Source of the DNA: Ferrimonas marina
GTDB taxonomy: Bacteria > Pseudomonadota > Gammaproteobacteria > Enterobacterales > Shewanellaceae
Assembly: GCF_900129905.1 (NCBI RefSeq)
Contig: NZ_FQXG01000003.1
Span: 177,771 to 241,770, forward strand
Direction of reading: 5' to 3'
Length of the DNA: 64,000 bases
Part shown: one piece after another, positions 56,587 to 64,000 of the stretch
Position numbering within the stretch: position 1 is the stretch's first letter
Layout of the letters: each line of letters opens with the position of its first letter
Notes under the pieces: generated by a model
The model's input: only the letters and a program-made list of their open reading frames with translations
The model's database searches: none
Told to the model about the DNA's origin: nothing
Translations under genes and position numbers: made by a program

Positions 56587-56993
56587 TGGGCTGGTAGCCG
56601 GTCCCCCCTGGTTTCACCGGGAACTGCGGCGGTGGGTATCGGGGTCTTAAGTATGTCCACCAGCCACCCAGGTATTGTCGGAACGTGGATCTTCTGGCCG
56701 ACATGGCCGGTTTCTCCCAACTTACCAATCCTGCCGTGCGATGCCTCATTGCCGAGCCAGTAACGAATCCTATAATCCCAAACGATGGCGTCACCTGCCT
56801 CGTACAGTACCAGCCAGTAGTGATGGGGAATGCTGCCGTGCTGATCGCAGTGGTATTGACCGCAGTAACTGTCAAAGTCCTTGCCTGCAACGTAGCCCGC
56901 CTCAGTCAGGGCACCCACAGACAATTGGAGAAGGCCGTCGCACTCCACTGGGGCCGAGTCCAAGGCTTCCAGGATCTGTTCGGCTTTTCGCAT
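56583..56993 (-). CDS. Hypothetical protein, 136 aa
   Basis: MRKAEQILEALDSAPVECDG start at 56993; centre has CGQYHCDQHGSIPHHYWLVL, aromatic and His-rich (possible metal site), and a beta-rich end. Its promoter region contains the satD-type paired operators. Its last 4 bp overlap the stop of the opposite-strand nuclease gene. No family recognised. Confidence 0.65.
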   Translation of the reverse strand: MRKAEQILEALDSAPVECDGLLQLSVGALTEAGYVAGKDFDSYCGQYHCDQHGSIPHHYWLVLYEAGDAIVWDYRIRYWLGNEASHGRIGKLGETGHVGQKIHVPTIPGWLVDILKTPIPTAAVPGETRGDRLPAH

Positions 56994-57128
56994 AAATTAC
57001 TCACTTATTTCCTTCAGTCTGCCAGCATCTTAGCGGGTACAGACCTGGCAAAATGGGCTCTAGGTGCGGTTTACCACACAGGGTCGTCAGGCTGGGTGGG
57101 TGGCGGGTTTGTTGCTGCGCTCAGCCAG

Positions 57129-57175
57129 GTGACGTAAATGCGTCACACCGGCCAGATGTGATGCTTTTCCGTCAC
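57129..57175. promoter_or_regulatory. Second pair of satD-type operators
   Basis: GTGACGTAAATGCGTCAC (57129-57146) and GTGATGCTTTTCCGTCAC (57158-57175), again 29 bp apart start to start. They lie between the divergent genes at 56993 (leftward) and 57261 (rightward). Confidence 0.8.
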
Positions 57176-57260
57176 AACTGGGGTAAGTGGCATTTGGGGA
57201 TTATCTCCTTGGTACTGAGGCTGCGCTTTGGCATGATGCGAGGACATTGGGCGAAACACG

Positions 57261-57473
57261 GTGGAGCAGATGGAGAAGGCGAAGGGGATGAGTCGGGAGC
57301 AGATGGCGGAGCTGGCCCAAGGCGTGTACCGCAAAGGTGGGCCACTGAGGGTGCTTGGCATTAGTGATGAGGTACAGCAGCGCCTGGTGGCGCAGGAGTT
57401 GCCGTCAGCGATCCTGGGAGGTTCTGAATCGCCTGGGTGGTGCCACAAAGGCAATAAGGCCGAGAGCCAATAG
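57261..57473 (+). CDS. Small hypothetical protein, 70 aa
   Basis: GTG at 57261 or ATG at 57270: MEKAKGMSREQMAELAQGVY then a basic-hydrophobic middle. Helical N-terminal half. Downstream of the paired operators. No family recognised. Confidence 0.5.
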   Translation: MEQMEKAKGMSREQMAELAQGVYRKGGPLRVLGISDEVQQRLVAQELPSAILGGSESPGWCHKGNKAESQ

Positions 57474-57490
57474 CTTGTGTGCGGACCGCC

Positions 57491-58027
57491 TCACTCGTCA
57501 CTGCTGGCGGTTGGTTCGCTGTATTGGTTGGTCGCCATCTGTTGGTTGCGCAGGGTCTTGTTGATCTGCTCCAGTGCCATTGCCTCATCCAGCTTATGCT
57601 CCGGGCCTAGCTTGTGCTTGACCATCCAGGCCGCGACGTCGACCAGGTACCACTGTGAGCTTCGCCGGCCAGAGGAAAATGCCGCGGCCGGGAAGTTGCC
57701 GGGGCCACGCTCTCCGCTTTGGTAGCGCTGGATCGTCATGCGCGAAACCTTGAAGAAATCGGCAACCTCAGACAGTGAGGCCAGCGGGGAGGGGGTGACG
57801 CCGACCACCAGGGCGCCAGTGGTCTCCTGCAGTTGGGTGATTGCGTTCTCAATTGCGGTTCCGGGCTTTTCAGCGGTTTTGGTGCAATCCACATTCAGGT
57901 AGGAGTAATGGAATCCTACCAGGCTGTCACCGAAGCCGGCCTCATACAGGCGCTCGGACATCGCCACCTGCTCTTCTTCGTCAGTGATGGCCAGGTTGGT
58001 GGCCAATTCAAAGTTGTACTTTTGCAT
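57491..58027 (-). CDS. HTH_17-like DNA-binding protein, 178 aa
   Basis: Residues about 100-150 contain LASLSEVADFFKVSRMTIQR and YQSGERGPGNFPAAAF, then WYLVDVAAWMVKHKL: a helix-turn-helix of MerR/excisionase kind with the wing. The N-terminal 90 residues are mixed alpha/beta. AGGGACC precedes the ATG at 58027. Likely regulator; target unknown. Confidence 0.75.
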   Translation of the reverse strand: MQKYNFELATNLAITDEEEQVAMSERLYEAGFGDSLVGFHYSYLNVDCTKTAEKPGTAIENAITQLQETTGALVVGVTPSPLASLSEVADFFKVSRMTIQRYQSGERGPGNFPAAAFSSGRRSSQWYLVDVAAWMVKHKLGPEHKLDEAMALEQINKTLRNQQMATNQYSEPTASSDE

Positions 58028-58043
58028 GGAGGTCCCTCTGCTT

Positions 58044-58241
58044 TTAGCGGCGGTCGTTCTGATCGCGGTCGGACGTACGCGGTCTTGTCACGTAGGCAAC
58101 GAACAGCGACACGGCGATGATGGGCACCGCGGTGTAGGTGATCTTCACGCCGACGTAATCCAGGAAGTAAATCAACAGTCCATACCCAATTAGCGTGACC
58201 AGGAAAATTCGCTCAGCCCAGTTGTGGATCCATTCGCGCAC
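58044..58241 (-). CDS. Small membrane protein, 65 aa
   Basis: GTG at 58241 after AGAGGCA. Two transmembrane helices (residues about 12-28 and 32-50, VKITYTAVPIIAVSLFVAYV) and a basic tail (RPRTSDRDQNDRR). Upstream partner of the HTH protein in one operon. No family recognised. Confidence 0.68.
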   Translation of the reverse strand: MREWIHNWAERIFLVTLIGYGLLIYFLDYVGVKITYTAVPIIAVSLFVAYVTRPRTSDRDQNDRR

Positions 58242-58434
58242 GACTGCCTCTTTATTATTTAAGTTTACTGCCTAGTGGTTACAACTGTAACCGCGTAGGC
58301 TGGTGGTGTCAACCCGGCCCTGGTGAGCCGAGCTGCTTACTCGCTGGGCCTTGAGAAGGAGGCGGGTACCGCGCCTTCCCGTTGCGCCGACGGCCGTGGT
58401 AGGATTCGCCGTGTTTTAACTCTCTGTTGTTGCG

Positions 58435-59169
58435 ATGAATTCCTTTCCAAAAGACCTGTGGGCTTACACCAAGTCCCACCCTCAATTGGTGCTGCTTAGC
58501 GCCTCGGTGGGGACCCTAAACCACATCCTGTTTTTCCAAGCACCCACCCTGGGCCTGGCCATCGTTATCCATGTGGCCCTTACCATCGGTTTGCTGAAGA
58601 CCCTGTTGCTGCAAGAGCGCGGGGTAGCAAACGTGGTGAGGCAGGGGTTGTCTCCGGCACATTGGCCAAAGGGTAACCTCGTTCGGTTACTGCGGTTTAC
58701 CCTGGCCTATTATGCGGGGATCTACCTGTCTTATCTGATAGGGGGTAGTGGCGGCGAGTCAGGCGGTGGATCCGGTGAGGCGGGGATGGATTTGGGTATG
58801 GCCGCCTTTGGCGTTGCCGTTGTGCTCTTTGCCACGTTCGTCATGCGCTTCCTGTGCACCTGGTTTGCTGCTTGTGCCGTGGCTAACGCAATTTGCGGGG
58901 TCTCGGACGTACAGCCACAGACCTTTAGCTATCTCGTTTCCAAGCTACACAGGCCAATGCTGAAACGGCTTAGCAAGATCGACATGTGGGTGTGGCCGCT
59001 GTGTGCGTTGACCCTCATAACCCCAGTCAACGCCCTCTACCTGCTAGGGCCGGCGTTTGGGATTTTCACCTGGTCCTACACTGTCTTTGCGGTGATCGAG
59101 CTGTACGGGATGAAGCCCCCGAAGGAGAAGGTTACTGCCAAGGTGGGCGCGCCAGTGCTGGAGGCGTGA
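58435..59169 (+). CDS. Multi-span inner membrane protein, 244 aa
   Basis: Five to six transmembrane helices: residues about 18-38 (VLLSASVGTLNHILFFQ), 40-58 (LAIVIHVALTIGLLKTLL), 90-108, 125-150 (AAFGVAVVLFATFVMRFL), 185-205 and 210-230. A Gly/Ser-rich loop sits near residue 110. No family recognised; weak ribosome site. Confidence 0.7.
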   Translation: MNSFPKDLWAYTKSHPQLVLLSASVGTLNHILFFQAPTLGLAIVIHVALTIGLLKTLLLQERGVANVVRQGLSPAHWPKGNLVRLLRFTLAYYAGIYLSYLIGGSGGESGGGSGEAGMDLGMAAFGVAVVLFATFVMRFLCTWFAACAVANAICGVSDVQPQTFSYLVSKLHRPMLKRLSKIDMWVWPLCALTLITPVNALYLLGPAFGIFTWSYTVFAVIELYGMKPPKEKVTAKVGAPVLEA

Positions 59170-59485
59170 TCCGCGCCCCGGGAGAGGGTATTCGTTGTCA
59201 TCTGGATGTCCTGGGACCGGCGGCTGAGGTGATGGGGCGCTACCTGGTGTGATTAATGGCGGCCATAGACACTTGGCCTGGTCGTGATAAGCCCAGCTAT
59301 TCCGCCATTTGGGCTTGAATTGGGTGGTGGGGTGCGGGTAGTCTCTGACCTGGGGCAGCGCGGCCCGGCCAGTCCACAGGCAAAGCATCATTGTAGCGCC
59401 CTCGTTTTTGACTAAGGTTTGCCCAGGCATCGTGGCTTTTGCACGGTCTTGCGTAACTGTGGACCGCAAGATCTGGAGTCATCGC
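59170..59485. other. Intergenic region
   Basis: About 315 bp without a convincing gene. It contains an inverted repeat AATGGCGG (59255-59262) and CCGCCATT (59302-59309) that could be a hairpin or an operator. Confidence 0.45.
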
Positions 59486-60727
59486 ATGAACCGCTACCCC
59501 ACCCGGGTTGAGGCTAAACACCTTACCCGTCACCTCCGTGATCACCTCTCTCTCACGCTGTGTCAGGCACAGCGCAAACTGGCCTGGATGTATGGATGCC
59601 CGAGCTGGACACTGCTCAAGCAGTGTTTCGGTAAGCCTGCACCGGATGACCATGCTGCCTTCCCTGGACTTTACCACCTTGACAGTCCACGCCAGCGTCT
59701 AGAGCGCTGCATCGAGCCGCAGCGGTCAGAGCTGCAGTTAGCGCTGAAGCGGTGGCACCCGTCACCCATCGGGCCTGACTCAATGGTTGCTCAAATATTG
59801 GCAGGAAACACCCTGCTGATATCCGATGAAGAGATCCTGGAGCTGTTCGATGGCGGTTATGGCGACATTGAGCAGGTGAGTGGTACCGAGGTGGTTCAAT
59901 GTCTGCTGCGCATGCCCCTTCATTTGGACCATATGCTCGCGCAACCACATCGGTTTCCCATGCGGAGGGGGTTGGTGCCGAGTTCAAGGCGCCGTGACGG
60001 TACCGGAGGTTGGTTGCGGTTTCCGGCGCTGGATCAGCGGGTCTACGTTGGCTGTGTGTTCGAGGGCCGGCGTGTGGGGGTTCAAATCAAAGAGTGGGAC
60101 ACATATTCTCGTTCAGTGCATCCAGACGACGGCCGTCTTCAGCCCTATCGTGACCTGGCTGAGGGTTGGGGTGTTATCGCCATGTTGGGCTTCCTTAGGC
60201 ACCTGATCCGGCAATCTCAATTGATAGGCTATGAACCTGTCCTCTACATCGGCAAGATCCGTGATCTGCGGGTGTCGCAAATAGAGATGTCGGGGCCAAG
60301 GTGGGTGCAGACACCGATCCTTACGCCCCATGCAAATTCATACATGGATAGTGAGTATCCAGAGTCCGTTGCCAAATTTAGTCGCCGGTTGAAAGCGAGC
60401 ACCGATGAAGCGATCCGTCGTGGTGGCTTGGCTTCGGTGGGTGAGGCTAAGTACGAGGCAGGGGAGGCGCTGAGGCAGCTTGAATATAGGCAGATTTGCT
60501 GGGGGTATCGTGCGACTGATAGGGGTTCGGTGGACTGTGTAGGGATCAGCGGGTTACATAAGCTGGTTGAGGTTTTGGTCGACGCCGGAGCAGTGCGGGT
60601 GGCTGATTTCGCTGGTGGTGTTGCCGGCATTGGGCGGGATTTAGAGGCGGAAGAGGCCATGCCAATTGGCGGTGGGCTTCGGATCACTCCGGCCGATGTG
60701 GATGCAGCCTTGGCGGGTGGGCAATGA
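59486..60727 (+). CDS. Hypothetical protein, 413 aa, with glyoxalase-superfamily-like N-terminus
   Basis: Start at 59486 (MNRYPTRVEAKHLTRHLRDH). Residues 20-50, LCQAQRKLAWMYGCPSWTLL, share the pattern of the N-terminal part of the protein at 39889. The centre and C-terminal part are unrecognised, with a short ALRQLEYRQICWGYRATDR segment. It overlaps the next gene by 4 bp. Confidence 0.68.
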   Translation: MNRYPTRVEAKHLTRHLRDHLSLTLCQAQRKLAWMYGCPSWTLLKQCFGKPAPDDHAAFPGLYHLDSPRQRLERCIEPQRSELQLALKRWHPSPIGPDSMVAQILAGNTLLISDEEILELFDGGYGDIEQVSGTEVVQCLLRMPLHLDHMLAQPHRFPMRRGLVPSSRRRDGTGGWLRFPALDQRVYVGCVFEGRRVGVQIKEWDTYSRSVHPDDGRLQPYRDLAEGWGVIAMLGFLRHLIRQSQLIGYEPVLYIGKIRDLRVSQIEMSGPRWVQTPILTPHANSYMDSEYPESVAKFSRRLKASTDEAIRRGGLASVGEAKYEAGEALRQLEYRQICWGYRATDRGSVDCVGISGLHKLVEVLVDAGAVRVADFAGGVAGIGRDLEAEEAMPIGGGLRITPADVDAALAGGQ

Positions 60728-61536
60728 ACCGGGTAAAGCGTGAGGCGGTGAAGAAGCTGGGCCTATTGCCGGTGTCTGAGCAGCGGGTTTGGACCGCGAT
60801 GGTGTCGGCAGGAGATAAGCTCTGTCGTTTTGCCAGTGCCTATGAGCATCAGTTCGGCTGCCCGGTCCGTACTGTCGATGCCTATCTGGCCTGGCGCCTG
60901 CCTGAGTATATCTCTATGCAATCGGCCACGGGGCCGCGGGTTCCGTTCATGAAGAGCGGGGATGATCGCTGCTTCGAGCGGGAGGCATTGATGGTCCCCA
61001 CCGGTCGGTTTCAGCTGGGGGTCGATGGGTTTTACCACCCAGAGTACATTCAGCGCGAGGTCAGGCGTCGGTACCGCGATGTGGTGTTGAGGGCGGCAAA
61101 GGTCCGGATGGAAAAGAGTTGGGCCGACGTGTATGACCGACTGTCCGGGGGGCAATCCTACCAGGGGGTGGGCCTAACCGGTGTCTGGTGTGCCGATCCG
61201 GCGTTGGGCACCGATGGGCAGCACGTCTATTTTGCCCTGGACCGCCAGCGTGGACAGGTGAAGATCGGGGTGTCAGCGGATGTTGCAAGACGGCTTAAGC
61301 GGGTTGAGCGGCGATATGGCCGGCAAGATCTGCAGCTGCTGGCGGTGATCCCCTACGGTGGGAGAGCGTCGGAGTCTGCCCTGCATCAGACCTTCCGCAG
61401 GCTCAGGTGCCAGGGTGGGGGCGAAGGGCGCGAGTGGTTCCGGGTGACCCGTGACCTGATGGGGTATGTGTTGAAGCTCAATCGGGTTGTCGAGAAGCGG
61501 GATCTGGTATTTGGGGGTGCTACGCTACCGGGCTAA
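60724..61536 (+). CDS. T5orf172/Mug113-type GIY-YIG protein, 270 aa
   Basis: Residues about 160-250 match the T5orf172 branch of GIY-YIG: HVYFALDRQRGQVKIGVSAD, the Arg in VARRLKRVERRYG, SESALHQTFRRLRCQG with the Glu, and REWFRV. The N-terminal 150 residues carry a basic, Tyr-rich domain. It may act on DNA together with the preceding gene, with which it overlaps. Confidence 0.8.
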   Translation: MNRVKREAVKKLGLLPVSEQRVWTAMVSAGDKLCRFASAYEHQFGCPVRTVDAYLAWRLPEYISMQSATGPRVPFMKSGDDRCFEREALMVPTGRFQLGVDGFYHPEYIQREVRRRYRDVVLRAAKVRMEKSWADVYDRLSGGQSYQGVGLTGVWCADPALGTDGQHVYFALDRQRGQVKIGVSADVARRLKRVERRYGRQDLQLLAVIPYGGRASESALHQTFRRLRCQGGGEGREWFRVTRDLMGYVLKLNRVVEKRDLVFGGATLPG

Positions 61537-61633
61537 CCTGTCGGTTCGTGGGTGGGCTGGAGTGGTACCTTGGTCTATCAAAGGGTCCTAATACCGCTCA
61601 TACTGACTCTATGAGGGGCTGTGTGGGGCATCT

Positions 61634-62191
61634 ATGCACGACAAGACACGAGGTGGCAGGGGAATTGTTAGCCGGGCAGGTTCTTGCGTTGGTGATCTAG
61701 GTCAGTTGGGGCGGCTGCTTGGGGCAGATGACGTCGTTGAGGCCTTTGGGGTGCGAGGCAGCAATCACCACCAGGGGGTGTGTCACTTGTTGGAATGGGG
61801 CCTGCTTTTGTCAGTAGAAGTGGATGGAGGTGAGGTCTATCCGGCTTTTCAGTTTGATGAGCAGGGTGAAGTGTTCCCTGAGCTTGTGGAACTGCTAAAG
61901 CTTGCGGCCAAGTGTTCCTTGTCATCAGGTGATGTCTGTTTTTGGCTGACAACTAGGCAACGCATCACAATCAAGCAGTTCCGTTACCCCAGTCGGGCTT
62001 TAGTGGGCAAGCCAAATGCAGAGCGAATGAGGCTGATGGCCAAAGCTGAGGCGAAGCGTGAAGAGGTGGAAATGATGCCAGTTGAGTTACTTCGCTCGTC
62101 CTTTCGCAGACATTTTCCTGCGGTTGTTGAGCGGTGGCTGGCGCCGGACCAGGCTTCGGTGACTACTGAATTGCTAGAGTGGGAGGGGTGA
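61634..62191 (+). CDS. Xre/MbcA/ParS-like antitoxin-fold protein, 185 aa
   Basis: ADDVVEAFGVRGSNHHQGVC, then EVYPAFQFDEQGEVFPELVE and later SRALVGKPN recall the C-terminal toxin-binding domain of Xre-type antitoxins (YPAFQFD is characteristic). No RES-type toxin lies next to it. It could be an orphan antitoxin or a regulator. ATG at 61634. Confidence 0.6.
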   Translation: MHDKTRGGRGIVSRAGSCVGDLGQLGRLLGADDVVEAFGVRGSNHHQGVCHLLEWGLLLSVEVDGGEVYPAFQFDEQGEVFPELVELLKLAAKCSLSSGDVCFWLTTRQRITIKQFRYPSRALVGKPNAERMRLMAKAEAKREEVEMMPVELLRSSFRRHFPAVVERWLAPDQASVTTELLEWEG

Positions 62192-62302
62192 GCGCCGGTC
62201 GAGAATGCTCGGTCTTTATTAGTGCTGGTCTCAGCCTATGGCCTCTGCGCGGTGGGGTTTTGGCATTACCCCTTCCATTTGGTATTGAGGGGTGGAGTCG
62301 TC

Positions 62303-62629
62303 TTATTGCTGGAACAGAAGCAGCAACGTATTGACTAGGGTCAGTATCAAAATAGCGTTGAGTTTGCGGTTGATGGAGTCGAGGTCACTGCGCATCTTCT
62401 GTATCAGGTTGTGGATGTCCCTGACTTGAGTGCGCGTATCTCTGATGATCAGTGCTATGTCGTTGAACATTGGCTGAGGTGAGGCGACCAGGCTTGATGG
62501 TCGCGGTTTGGGCAGGGTCAGTTGGCGGGCAGCCATGACTTGTAAGATCGCCTCCACCATTGCCCTGGCTTCCCGCTCTGGGGCGCCAGTTCTCTCCACA
62601 AAATTCCGTACCAGATGCTCTTTGTCCAT
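62303..62629 (-). CDS. Small coiled-coil membrane protein, 108 aa
   Basis: ATG at 62629 (MDKEHLVRNFVERTGAPERE). Helical N-terminal half, coiled coil at residues 70-90 (IHNLIQKMRSDLDSINRKLN), and a C-terminal transmembrane helix (AILILTLVNTLLLLFQQ): a tail-anchored shape. It lies downstream of hipA on the same strand. Confidence 0.68.
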   Translation of the reverse strand: MDKEHLVRNFVERTGAPEREARAMVEAILQVMAARQLTLPKPRPSSLVASPQPMFNDIALIIRDTRTQVRDIHNLIQKMRSDLDSINRKLNAILILTLVNTLLLLFQQ

Positions 62630-62695
62630 TGCAATCACCATGCATGGTTTGTTTCACCATAGCAGTGGTGGGGCGGCAGATCCTGTTTGCCTTGC

Positions 62696-64000
62696 TCAGA
62701 GCAGGGCCGACATCTCCATGATGTTGGCGGCCTCGGTGGCCAGTAGGTGGCAGGATGCACTGATCACCTGCTGGCAAACGGCCAGGTGATCACGTTCTGC
62801 TTGAGTCAACGGCAGTTGCTGGCATTGGGCCACCGTAGGTCCAAGGGCCTGCTCGATGCGACTGGTGATGCTCAGGGCCCACTGCTGCATGGTTTCGGCC
62901 GGTATGCCGAATTCGTCGGCGTAGTCCGCCAGCATTAGTGCGGTGACCGGTGGCTGAAAGTTACCAGTAGTGTTCGGGTGGTGATCTCCAATGGACATGG
63001 GGAGGGTCATCGGTGTGCTGTTGCTTCGGTGATCCGCGGTGTGGCCCGTACCATCCAGGTTGAGGGCGCCAATGCAGACCAGGTCATACGCCGGTGCCAG
63101 GCGCAGCCCTGCGTGATCGACAAAGTAGCTCAGGTTCTTGCCATGCAGGTCCGTGTTGGTGACGGCCGCGTTGAATAGCATGCGTAGGGCCAGCTGGTGG
63201 GTGTGCTGTTCGGGGTTGGCCACCGGGACCTGGTGCAGCAAAGAGAAGGAGACTCCGTCGCGGCAGTGGCGAACGTCTGGCCCGTCACCAAATTGCCGCT
63301 CGTACTTATGGCTGCTGGGAAGCCCTGTGGCCTGGCATCCGTCGATGACATGTCGGCGTAGCACCTGCCGTTGGTCTGGGTCCCAGTAGCGGTCAAAGCG
63401 GTCAACGCAAAGCGTTGGTATGCCGTCGAGGTAGAGGCGCTGCACCGGTGCCACTTCAAAACCCACTGCCCTGGCCAGCTCCATGGTCAGCAGCTCGTTA
63501 ATGACGATGTTGGGGACCCGGCCGGTTTCCGGCTTAAAGATCCGGTTGGAGCACAGCTGGCCGTCCCCAAACCCAAGAGTGCCGTCGGGCAGCTGCAGCA
63601 GGTTGATCTTGTCCTGCACGCCGGCCACGGATAGCCGGATCTGCCCGCCCCAGGTGGTGAGGCCCGCGGCCAGGTCAATGTGCTGGCGTATGCGGCCAGC
63701 GAGTTCTTGCTCTGGCAGGGGGGTAAACGACCTCTTTGCCGGCTGCGTGCCTGCGGGTACGAAGATCAGGGCGCCAGCGGTGTCTTCGCCAATCAGCTCC
63801 AGCAGGCCAAGTGCGTCACCGCGCTGCAGGGTGCCGCGGCTTAGGATCTCATCCAGCGCAGGCCCCTCGGGCAGCAGGTTCTCTAGGTAGTGCTTCGCCG
63901 CCAGCGACGGGATCTCGCCGGTGAGCTGAAGGTGCGGCGATACGGCGAAGCCGGTTTGGGCCCACGTGTCCAAGTACCGCCAGCGGAACTCGTCGGACCG
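62696..64000 (-). CDS. hipA: HipA-family kinase toxin, cut by window edge
   Basis: At least 434 aa; the frame is open to 64000, so the N-terminus is missing. PHLQLTGEIPSLAAKHYLEN and LLPEGPALDEILSR are the N-subdomain; LSVAGVQDKINLL is the P-loop with Gln-Asp-Lys; LFNAAVTNTDLHGKNLSYF is the catalytic loop; LAPAYDLVCI the metal site. All catalytic residues appear kept. An antitoxin gene would be expected just beyond the window; none is seen here. Different in detail from the hipA at 28386 and from hipT. Confidence 0.9.
   Translation of the reverse strand, partial: RSDEFRWRYLDTWAQTGFAVSPHLQLTGEIPSLAAKHYLENLLPEGPALDEILSRGTLQRGDALGLLELIGEDTAGALIFVPAGTQPAKRSFTPLPEQELAGRIRQHIDLAAGLTTWGGQIRLSVAGVQDKINLLQLPDGTLGFGDGQLCSNRIFKPETGRVPNIVINELLTMELARAVGFEVAPVQRLYLDGIPTLCVDRFDRYWDPDQRQVLRRHVIDGCQATGLPSSHKYERQFGDGPDVRHCRDGVSFSLLHQVPVANPEQHTHQLALRMLFNAAVTNTDLHGKNLSYFVDHAGLRLAPAYDLVCIGALNLDGTGHTADHRSNSTPMTLPMSIGDHHPNTTGNFQPPVTALMLADYADEFGIPAETMQQWALSITSRIEQALGPTVAQCQQLPLTQAERDHLAVCQQVISASCHLLATEAANIMEMSALL

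Noticed and set aside
1-64000. Insertion sequences, transposases and integrases
   Set aside because: I looked for terminal repeats and for DDE, HUH or tyrosine recombinase motifs and saw none; mobility genes must lie outside the window.

Overview
The window looks like part of a large, conjugation-associated plasmid or megaplasmid of a gammaproteobacterium. The evidence is a replication-initiator-like gene beside a 2.3 kb array of about thirty repeats of the iteron type, a PilV-like thin-pilus tip gene, three HipA-family toxin modules, many plasmid or phage accessory families, and no ribosomal, tRNA or core metabolic genes. A YejK homologue and a serine protease with a GlyGly-CTERM tail point to a host in the Shewanella/Vibrio/Aeromonas/Ferrimonas range; the genus cannot be fixed from sequence alone. 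Most other genes are small and of unknown function.

Layout. 0-5 kb: two hypothetical genes, the PilV-like pilin and, converging on it across a shared terminator, the secreted protease. 5-16 kb: four leftward operons of small acidic or zinc-ribbon proteins, mostly unrecognised, then YejK. 16-23 kb: a GSU2403-type nucleotidyltransferase, a divergent C5 cytosine methyltransferase, an HTH protein and an L-asparaginase. 23.3-27.4 kb: the putative replication origin, with iterons, DnaA-box-like sites and the initiator-like gene. 28-30 kb: hipAB-like pair. 30.5-32.2 kb: three-gene operon ending in a GIY-YIG protein. 32-36 kb: two leftward operons of small proteins. 36-42 kb: rightward clusters of small genes with DUF551-, NinX- and BRCT-like members. 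43-49 kb: ankyrin protein, small membrane proteins, a seven-copy repeat array, and a tryptophan-pentapeptide/GIY-YIG fusion. 49-52.9 kb: AbiEi-like protein, DUF3307-SatD pair and two Lar-like zinc ribbons. 52.9-56.6 kb: tripartite HipBST and a PD-(D/E)XK-like protein. 56.6-62.6 kb: hypotheticals and a second T5orf172 protein. 62.7 kb-end: a third HipA cut by the window edge.

How it fits together. The strongest undescribed signal is regulatory. A near-perfect palindrome, TATAC-N4-GTATA, occurs at least 13 times. It stands at the head of each of the six leftward small-gene operons and upstream of the methyltransferase, the protease and several rightward genes, and it is often followed by a conserved leader containing GTGTTGAGTT. 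This suggests one regulon covering much of the unknown gene content, perhaps switched on during transfer or establishment. Other site arrays (hipBST, hipA, SatD, AbiEi and two noncoding arrays) mostly show spacings near whole helical turns. Functions given for hypotheticals are read from motifs by eye and are marked as inference.
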